Shown here: piece by piece, positions 58,477 through 64,000 of the stretch
How positions within the stretch are numbered: position 1 is the first letter of the stretch
Layout: every line of letters begins with the position of its first letter
NCBI RefSeq assembly: GCF_900104675.1
Contig: NZ_LT629945.1
Location: forward strand, 2,718,756-2,782,755
Origin: Angelakisella massiliensis
Lineage (GTDB): Bacteria; Bacillota; Clostridia; Oscillospirales; Ruminococcaceae
Length of the DNA stretch: 64,000 nt
Direction of reading: 5' to 3'
Notes under the pieces: model-generated
Databases searched by the model: none
Told to the model about the DNA's origin: nothing
Seen by the model: the letters and a program-made list of their open reading frames with translations, nothing else
Position numbers and translations under genes: made by a program

Positions 58477-59445
58477 ATGGACAATATGTATTTATCCAGA
58501 GGCGCCTCCAAGGTGGTGCAGATGTGCGCGGGGGTACAGGCGGGAGAACAGGTTTTGATCATTACCGAACAGTCCCGGGAGAGCATCGCCCGGGCGTTGG
58601 CAACGGAGGTTTACCGTGTGGGGGCTGAACCCATTCTCTGTGTTATGGAACCCCGGAGCCAGGATGGTCAGGAACCGCCCCGGTCCATCGCGGCGGCCAT
58701 GAAAGTAAGCGACGTTTTTCTCTCGGTGGTAGGGCGCTCCATCACCCATACCCATGCGGTAAAGGATGCTATTGCGGCAGGATCCCGTGGACTGGTGCTG
58801 ACCCAGTTTACCGAAGAAATGATGATCCACGGCGGCATCGAAGGGGATTTTGCTTCTCTCAAGCCGGTATGTATCGCCATGGCACAGGCTTTGGCCGGCG
58901 CAGAGAAAGTAGTCCTCACCTCCCCCGGCGGAACCCATCTGGAATATTCCGCTGCCGGACGCAGAGGAAATCATCTGTACTGCATGGTGGAGAAGGGGCA
59001 GTTTTCCACACTGCCCACTGTGGAAGCCAATATTTCGCCGCTGGAAGGGACCGCAAACGGCGTCATCGTCGCCGATGGAAGCATTCCTTATATCGGTATC
59101 GGCGTATTGGAAGAACCGGTTACCATGAAGGTAAAAGACGGCAGGATCACCTCCATTTCCGGCGGACGGCAGGCTCAAATACTGGCGGATGACCTGGCCG
59201 CAAAAAACGATCCCAATGTATACAATATTGCCGAGCATGGGGTGGGACTGAATCCTGCCTGCCGCTTCTGTGGGTTTATGCTGGAGGACGAAGGAGTATA
59301 TGGTTCCTGCCACATCGGTATCGGCACCAGCATCACATTGGGAGGAAAGGTCAAGGCCAGCTGCCACTATGATGTCATTATGAAAAATGGTACCATCATC
59401 GCCGATGGCAGAACGTTGATGAAGGATGGACAGGTACTGCTCTAA
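58477..59445 (+). CDS. M29 family aminopeptidase, short form
   Basis: A 322-residue member of the thermophilic metalloprotease/aminopeptidase T family. It starts MDNMYLSRGASKVVQMCAGV, and the metal-site region carries Glu in LPTVEANISPLEG, EHGVGLNPACRF, and the two His in YGSCHIGIGTS and CHYDVIM. It is shorter than the 412-residue paralogue at 9969. The start is placed at ATG 58477 after GGGGTGA; GTG 58468 is possible. A GntR-type operator in its promoter ties it to the sugar kinase locus. Confidence 0.82.
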   Translation: MDNMYLSRGASKVVQMCAGVQAGEQVLIITEQSRESIARALATEVYRVGAEPILCVMEPRSQDGQEPPRSIAAAMKVSDVFLSVVGRSITHTHAVKDAIAAGSRGLVLTQFTEEMMIHGGIEGDFASLKPVCIAMAQALAGAEKVVLTSPGGTHLEYSAAGRRGNHLYCMVEKGQFSTLPTVEANISPLEGTANGVIVADGSIPYIGIGVLEEPVTMKVKDGRITSISGGRQAQILADDLAAKNDPNVYNIAEHGVGLNPACRFCGFMLEDEGVYGSCHIGIGTSITLGGKVKASCHYDVIMKNGTIIADGRTLMKDGQVLL

Positions 59446-59544
59446 AGCATGGATCGCCAAAGGAGCACCTGAAAATCTGTCCGTCGCTCATCAATCCATT
59501 TTGGGTAAAGTGAGAAAAGCCTTACAGGAAAGGAGCACATTCAT

Positions 59545-61488
59545 ATGCTGCTGGGTGTGGATTACTATCCGGAACAATGGCCCCTTGAACTGCTGGAGGA
59601 GGACCTGGACCAAATCCGGCAGCTGGGCTGCAATGTTATTCGTATCGGCGAGTTTGCCTGGAAACTGATGGAACCTCAAGAGGGAGTATATGATTTCTCT
59701 TTCTTTGATCATGTGATCTCCCGTGCCAAAGAGCGGGGTCTGAAAATCATCTTCGGCACGCCCACTGCCACTCCCCCCGCCTGGCTGGCCGCCCGTTGGC
59801 CGGAGGTGCTGTCCCATTTTGAGGACGGTACTTCCAGGGCCTTCGGCGGGCGCCATGTATGCTGCTACAGCAGCCCGGTTTACCGGGAATATTGCAGCAG
59901 GATCGTCACCAAATTGGCGGAGCACTATCGGGAAGAACCGGCTATCATCGCCTGGCAGCTGGATAATGAGCTGAGCCATGAGGGCAGCGATCTCTGCTGG
60001 TGCGGCAACTGCCGGGACCGGTTCCGCCAATGGCTTCATGACCGCTTTGAGGGAGATATCCAGCGTCTCAATGAGGCTTTCGGCACTGTCTTCTGGGGAC
60101 AGCAGTATGGGGACTTTGGGGAAATTCCCCTTCCCTCCTCCACCATCACCACCCACAATCCCGCTTTGCGTCTTTGCTGGGAACAGTTCCGCGCTTTTTT
60201 GCTGGAGGACTTCATCAGCCAGCAGGCCCAGCTTGTGCGGCGGGTCATTCCTCAGGCAAAGATCCTGCACGACTTCCCCGGCGGAGGTCTGGGCAAACAT
60301 GCAGATTTTGCCGCCATGGCCCAGTGTCTGGATCAGGCAGCCTACAACAACTACCCCGTCTGGGGCGGTCAAAAGGAGCCGCTGCCTCCCCATGAGATCG
60401 CCTTTGGTCTTGATTATATCCGGGGTCTGCGCCGTCAGAATTTCATGATCACAGAAGCCATTATGGGCGCTCAGGGCCACGATATTACCGGTTATCTCCC
60501 CCGTCCGGGACAGGCTAAATTGTGGAGCTGGCAGGGAATGGCTCACGGATGTGACAGCCTGCTGTATTTCCGCTATCGGGGAGCCGCCGCAGGAGCAGAA
60601 CAGTTCTGTTATGGTCTGCTGGACCCGGACAATATTCCCCGCCGCCGCTTTCGGGAGGCCGGAGACTTCTTCCGGGATGTGAAAGAGTATGAAGACGTCC
60701 TCACCGCTCCCATTTCCAGTCCTATATGTATTCTGTATGATTTTGATTCCCTCGCTTCCTTCCGCATCCAGCGTCAAAGCCTTCTGCTGGACTGTGAGCG
60801 GGAGATGAAAGAATTGTACCGGGTATTTTTCCGGACCAATCAGATGGTGGACATCATCCCCTCCCGGGAGGATTTTTCTTCCTATAAGATAGTAGTGGTG
60901 CCCAACATGATTGTCACCGACAAAGAGTTTCTCACCCGCCTGAAAGAATATGTGGCGGCAGGTGGCTGCGCTGTAGTCACATACCGTACTTCCGTCAAAG
61001 ACCGCAATAACAACCTTGTCTTTGGTAAGGTTCTGCCTGTGGATTGTGACGATCTGCTGGGGGTGACAGTGGAAGAAACAGAAAGCGTTCAGGAATATGA
61101 CCTTTTTCCCCTTCGGGGGGCCGATGGGCAAACCGGCTCCGCAGGAATTTTCCGCGATATGCTCCAGCCCACCACCGCCCAGGTCCTTTATCGGTATGAC
61201 GATCCTTTCTATCAGAATTACGCCGCTGTAACAATGAATCCTTGGGGCCGGGGCAGAGCCTATTATCTGGGTACTTCATTGGAAAGAAAGCTGCTGGAAG
61301 AAGTGCTGAGGGAGGCTATGTCTTTTGCGCAGCTGACCCCTGTGGAAACGCCCGATGGAGTGGAAGCGGTAGTGCGCAAAGGAGAAAAACGCACAGTTCG
61401 TTTCCTTCTCAATCACAATCCTTTCCCTGTTTCCGCTCTGGGACATGAGCTGGAAGCCTTTGAAGTCCTGGGGGAAGAATTGACGTAA
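59545..61488 (+). CDS. GH42 family beta-galactosidase
   Basis: A 647-residue cytoplasmic glycoside hydrolase cleaving terminal beta-galactose. It starts MLLGVDYYPEQWPLELLEED, the GH42 opening. The acid/base Glu is in AWQLDNELSH (about residue 142) and the nucleophile Glu in FMITEAIMGAQG (about 303). Two Cys-rich segments (CWCGNCRDRF) may bind zinc. A trimerisation domain and a C-terminal beta domain complete the usual layout. No signal peptide is present, so the substrate must be imported. AAAGGAG precedes the ATG. Confidence 0.94.
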   Translation: MLLGVDYYPEQWPLELLEEDLDQIRQLGCNVIRIGEFAWKLMEPQEGVYDFSFFDHVISRAKERGLKIIFGTPTATPPAWLAARWPEVLSHFEDGTSRAFGGRHVCCYSSPVYREYCSRIVTKLAEHYREEPAIIAWQLDNELSHEGSDLCWCGNCRDRFRQWLHDRFEGDIQRLNEAFGTVFWGQQYGDFGEIPLPSSTITTHNPALRLCWEQFRAFLLEDFISQQAQLVRRVIPQAKILHDFPGGGLGKHADFAAMAQCLDQAAYNNYPVWGGQKEPLPPHEIAFGLDYIRGLRRQNFMITEAIMGAQGHDITGYLPRPGQAKLWSWQGMAHGCDSLLYFRYRGAAAGAEQFCYGLLDPDNIPRRRFREAGDFFRDVKEYEDVLTAPISSPICILYDFDSLASFRIQRQSLLLDCEREMKELYRVFFRTNQMVDIIPSREDFSSYKIVVVPNMIVTDKEFLTRLKEYVAAGGCAVVTYRTSVKDRNNNLVFGKVLPVDCDDLLGVTVEETESVQEYDLFPLRGADGQTGSAGIFRDMLQPTTAQVLYRYDDPFYQNYAAVTMNPWGRGRAYYLGTSLERKLLEEVLREAMSFAQLTPVETPDGVEAVVRKGEKRTVRFLLNHNPFPVSALGHELEAFEVLGEELT

Positions 61489-61819
61489 GCTCCTTACTTT
61501 GTGAGAGGGTTCAGAAATTGGAAGATATCCTCCTGTACCCATCCCAAACAGCGCATATCCTTCCCGGGCGCACCTGTGCTGCCTGTTTGCTGCTTTTGTC
61601 GGATCAAGCCTTTTGGGAAATGCGCGGTATGGAAGCCCATGAGGACCGCTTGATTTAAAAATCAAGGGTTGGGCATTTTCAGTGTGCTGAATTCACTGGG
61701 AAGGAGCCTGTCTTTCAAAAGGAATAATTCCTTTGGGCACAGCTCTCCTTTATTTGTTTTCTGCGCCGGCCTTTTCATCCAGGCATTTCTCCCGTGCTTC
61801 CAAAAGAATCACATCCATC
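61489..61819. other. Intergenic stretch after the beta-galactosidase gene
   Basis: No gene is seen on either strand. It contains scattered short inverted repeats without T-runs (for example AAAGGAAT-AATTCCTTT near 61718-61735). Confidence 0.45.
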
Positions 61820-61822
61820 CTG

Positions 61823-61856
61823 GTCCTCTCCTGCCCCCGCGGGGAGGACTTTTTTG
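61823..61856 (+). terminator. Terminator upstream of the dCMP deaminase gene
   Basis: GTCCTCTCC and GGGGAGGAC form the stem, followed by TTTTTTG. Confidence 0.75.
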
Positions 61857-61885
61857 TTGGCAGAGAGAATGGTTTGTAGTATAAT
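61857..61885 (+). promoter_or_regulatory. Sigma-A promoter of the dCMP deaminase-mutY unit
   Basis: TTGGCA (61857-61862), a 17-nt spacer and TATAAT (61880-61885), about 75 nt before the ATG at 61961. Confidence 0.75.
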
Positions 61886-61960
61886 GGCTCCATAAAAATA
61901 CAGGGGCTGGACGATTCTCCCATCATCTGCCTCTATCTTAACTTACGAAAGGTGACCAAT

Positions 61961-62441
61961 ATGAAGCGACAAGATTATATTTCCTGGGACGAATATTTTA
62001 TGGGCATCGCCCTTCTCTCCGCTCAGCGGAGCAAGGACAACAACTCCCAGGTGGGGGCCTGCATCGTCAGCCCCGATCATAAAATTCTGTCCATTGGGCT
62101 ATAATGGTATGCCCATCGGGTGTGACGACGACGAAATGCCCTGGGACCGGGAGGGTGATACCCTGAACACCAAGTATGTTTATGTCTGCCATGCCGAACT
62201 CAACGCCATCCTCAACTATGCCGGCGGTTCCCTGAAAGGGGCTACCCTCTACGGCACCCTGTTCCCCTGCAACGAATGTGCCAAAGCCATCATTCAGAGC
62301 GGTATCCGCCGGGTGGTCTATCTCTGCGATAAATATGCCGACACCGAATCGGTCAAGGCCTCCAAAAAGATGTTCGATATGGTGGGCGTGGAGTATGTTC
62401 CCTATCAGCCTTCCGGCAAGGCGCTGACCCTGGAGCTGTGA
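61961..62441 (+). pseudogene. Deoxycytidylate deaminase with a +1 frameshift
   Basis: The first frame reads [40 protein letters not shown] and KILSIG, then LTAA-type bases lead to a stop at 62102. Removing one G from GGG at 62096-62098 restores [20 protein letters not shown] and continues to 62441 with the zinc motif CHAELNAI and PCNECAKAI. The complete protein would have about 160 residues and normal family length (ComEB/dCMP deaminase, which supplies dUMP for thymidylate). Either a real recent mutation or a sequencing error in a G run. Confidence 0.88.
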
Positions 62442-62443
62442 GG

Positions 62444-63511
62444 ATGGAGCCTGAACGTTTGCAGCAGATGGCACAGCCGCTGCTGGATTGGTACGACAAA
62501 AACGCCCGTGTCCTCCCCTGGCGCAGTCAGCCCACCCCTTATCGGGTATTGGTATCGGAGATCATGCTCCAGCAGACCAGGGTGGATGCGGTAAAACCCT
62601 ATTTTGCCCGCTTTATGGAGGCGCTGCCGGATCTGGAAAGCTTAGCTGCGGCCCCGGAACAGACCCTCCTCAAATTGTGGGAGGGCCTTGGCTACTACAA
62701 CCGGGTAAGAAATCTGCAAAAAGCCGCTCAAATGGTGGTGCGGGAATATGGCGGCGTGCTGCCCAGGGACCCGGAGGAGCTGAAAAAGCTGCCGGGCATC
62801 GGGGACTACTGCGCCGGTTCCATCAGCTCCATTGCCTACAATGTTCCCTGCCCCGCTGTGGACGGCAATGTTCTGCGGGTCATCACCCGTCTGACAGGAG
62901 ATTTTTCCGATATTGCCAGCCCCGCCACCAAAAAAGCCATTACCGCGGCAGTGAAGCAGATCATCCCTGCACGGGCGGGAGATTTCAACCAGGCCCTGAT
63001 GGAGCTGGGGGCGCTGGTCTGCCTGCCCAACGGCGCACCTCTCTGCGGCCAGTGTCCCCTGGCGGGCATCTGTATGGCACGGGAACAGGATCTCACCAGC
63101 CAAATCCCAGTGAAGGCCCCCAAGGCCGCCCGGAAGCAGGAAGAAAAAACTGTTTTTCTGCTGTTATGTCAGGGAAATGTCGCTCTGGTACAGCGGCCTG
63201 AGAAGGGACTGCTGGCCGGACTGTGGGAGTTTCCTTCCTGCCCTGGCAGGCTGAAAAAGGCGGAAGCTCTGTCCCGTTTGAGAGAATGGGGCTTTGAACC
63301 CAAAGAGGTGGAGAAGCTGCCTGGAAGCCGCCATATTTTTACCCATCTGGAATGGCTGATGGCCGGATACCTGGTACGCTTGGAGCAGCCGCCGCAAAAA
63401 ACAGATTTTCTGTGGGTATCCCTGAGGGAGGCTTTGGAGCAATATCCCATCCCATCGGCCTACCAGCTTTACCGTCAACGGCTGGAAAAGGAGGAAAAGC
63501 AGGATGGATGA
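62444..63511 (+). CDS. mutY: A/G-specific adenine glycosylase
   Basis: A 355-residue repair enzyme that removes adenine opposite 8-oxoguanine. The HhH-GPD fold has WRSQPTPYRVLVSEIMLQQT (catalytic Glu in SEIMLQQT), the hairpin LPGIGDYCAGSISS with the conserved Asp in AVDGNVLRV, and the 4Fe-4S ligands CLPNGAPLCGQCPLAGIC. A C-terminal NUDIX-like domain (LLAGLWEFPS, SRHIFTHLEW) recognises 8-oxoG. The start is ATG 62444, eight bases after GGAG; GTG 62438 overlaps the preceding stop. Confidence 0.95.
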   Translation: MEPERLQQMAQPLLDWYDKNARVLPWRSQPTPYRVLVSEIMLQQTRVDAVKPYFARFMEALPDLESLAAAPEQTLLKLWEGLGYYNRVRNLQKAAQMVVREYGGVLPRDPEELKKLPGIGDYCAGSISSIAYNVPCPAVDGNVLRVITRLTGDFSDIASPATKKAITAAVKQIIPARAGDFNQALMELGALVCLPNGAPLCGQCPLAGICMAREQDLTSQIPVKAPKAARKQEEKTVFLLLCQGNVALVQRPEKGLLAGLWEFPSCPGRLKKAEALSRLREWGFEPKEVEKLPGSRHIFTHLEWLMAGYLVRLEQPPQKTDFLWVSLREALEQYPIPSAYQLYRQRLEKEEKQDG

Positions 63512-64000
63512 ACAGCAGCTGCTGGACCTGGCGGGGGATGTGGGATTTGCCTTGCTCAAAAGCGGGGGTGAAATCTATCGGGTGGAGGAATCCATCCGCA
63601 GAATCTTTCTGGCTTATGGCCAGGACTCCGGCGACGCTTTTGTGATCCCCTCTGTCATTATCGTTTCCTTCACCACTCCCCAGGGCCGTTCCTATACCAA
63701 AATGCTCCGGGTACGGGGACAGACAGTGGATTTGGAACGGGTAGAGCGTCTGAACTCTCTTTGCCGGAAAATCTGCCTGCATCCCATGGAGCCGGAAGCA
63801 GTTCGCCGGGAGCTGGAAAGCATTGAAGGTGTCTCCCGCTATGGCTATCATTGGCGGATGGCCGCATATGCCATGGTTGCTTTCTTTTTCACCCTGCTTT
63901 TTGCCGGAACAGCAGGGGACGCGGTGGCCGCAGGGCTGTGCGGTCTTGCCACCTGCATTGCCTGTGAGCAGATGAACCGCTTTCATACCAACTCCTTCTT
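63504..64000 (+). CDS. Threonine/serine exporter family protein (ThrE type), N-terminal part
   Basis: Starts at ATG 63504 after AAGGAGG, overlapping the end of mutY by 8 nt, and runs off the right edge. The 165 visible residues show the cytosolic domain of the ThrE/DUF1212 family (LAGDVGFALLKSGGEIYRVE, DAFVIPSVIIVSFTTPQGRS, RVERLNSLCRKI), followed by the first membrane helices (MAAYAMVAFFFTLLFAG). Full members have ten helices in total and export amino acids. Confidence 0.88.
   Translation, partial: MDEQQLLDLAGDVGFALLKSGGEIYRVEESIRRIFLAYGQDSGDAFVIPSVIIVSFTTPQGRSYTKMLRVRGQTVDLERVERLNSLCRKICLHPMEPEAVRRELESIEGVSRYGYHWRMAAYAMVAFFFTLLFAGTAGDAVAAGLCGLATCIACEQMNRFHTNSF

Noticed and set aside
59491..61131. 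Minus-strand open frame of 546 codons opposite the beta-galactosidase gene
   Set aside because: It is the shadow of a well-supported GH42 gene; no start signal and no family match.

Overview
The window comes from the chromosome of an anaerobic, low-to-mid GC Firmicute of the class Clostridia, most likely a gut member of the Oscillospirales. The evidence is the set of housekeeping genes (cdaA-cdaR, rpsF-ssb-rpsR, a P-loop ATPase known from spore-forming Clostridia, a YtvI-like permease, type-4 uracil-DNA glycosylase, DUF1836, ThrE-like exporter), strong AGGAGG ribosome binding sites, and mobile elements of the Tn1549 type. The genus cannot be fixed from sequence reading alone.

Layout. 1-17 kb: core chromosome. 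It holds an FAD-dependent dehydrogenase, c-di-AMP synthesis (cdaA-cdaR), a coiled-coil protein, pduL, uracil-DNA glycosylase, a lipid kinase, a P-loop ATPase followed by a possible structured RNA, an AI-2E/YtvI permease, a radical SAM gene overlapping an M29 aminopeptidase, prfB, a zinc-ribbon membrane protein, galU and the rpsF-ssb-rpsR operon. 17.1-37.1 kb: a Tn1549-like integrative element of about 20 kb inserted just after rpsR. It carries a complete vanB-type glycopeptide resistance operon (vanR-S-Y-W-H-B-X in that order), xis and int. Its conjugation module is almost entirely gone: virD4 is cut after about 100 codons, a piece of a second mobilizable element (large serine recombinase, TnpW, DUF3847, start of a MobA/MobL relaxase) fills the gap, and the native relaxase has an internal deletion. 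It can probably no longer transfer itself.

37.1-47.8 kb: chromosome. It contains a PAQR/hemolysin III protein, a ydhY-ydhV-ydhW oxidoreductase operon (tungsten or molybdenum aldehyde oxidoreductase family plus a Tat-signalled ferredoxin) followed by tatA-tatC, a YtcJ-like amidohydrolase, a hairpin array, DegV, DUF1836 and tRNA-Pro(GGG). 47.8-54.7 kb: a patchwork of mobile remnants, with a serine recombinase tail, a group II intron reverse transcriptase fragment and a GC-rich Mu-like prophage remnant. The right part of this prophage is the most unusual feature of the window: a small shufflon. A tyrosine recombinase (53663-54628) lies beside at least three copies of a 15-bp site (GTCGAATAAGGCGRA) in alternating orientation, and four alternative C-terminal cassettes of a tail-fibre-like protein are arranged as two convergent pairs around an invertible central module. 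The prophage end splits a sugar-binding lipoprotein gene at 54742/54743.

54.7-64 kb: a carbohydrate locus (truncated solute-binding protein, FrlD-like PfkB kinase, two GntR/UTRA regulators with matching GGTAT-ATACC palindromes, M29 aminopeptidase, GH42 beta-galactosidase), then a frameshifted dCMP deaminase, mutY and the start of a ThrE-type exporter.

All assignments rest on reading translations and motifs by eye. Family names come from established knowledge, and boundaries of mobile elements are inferred.
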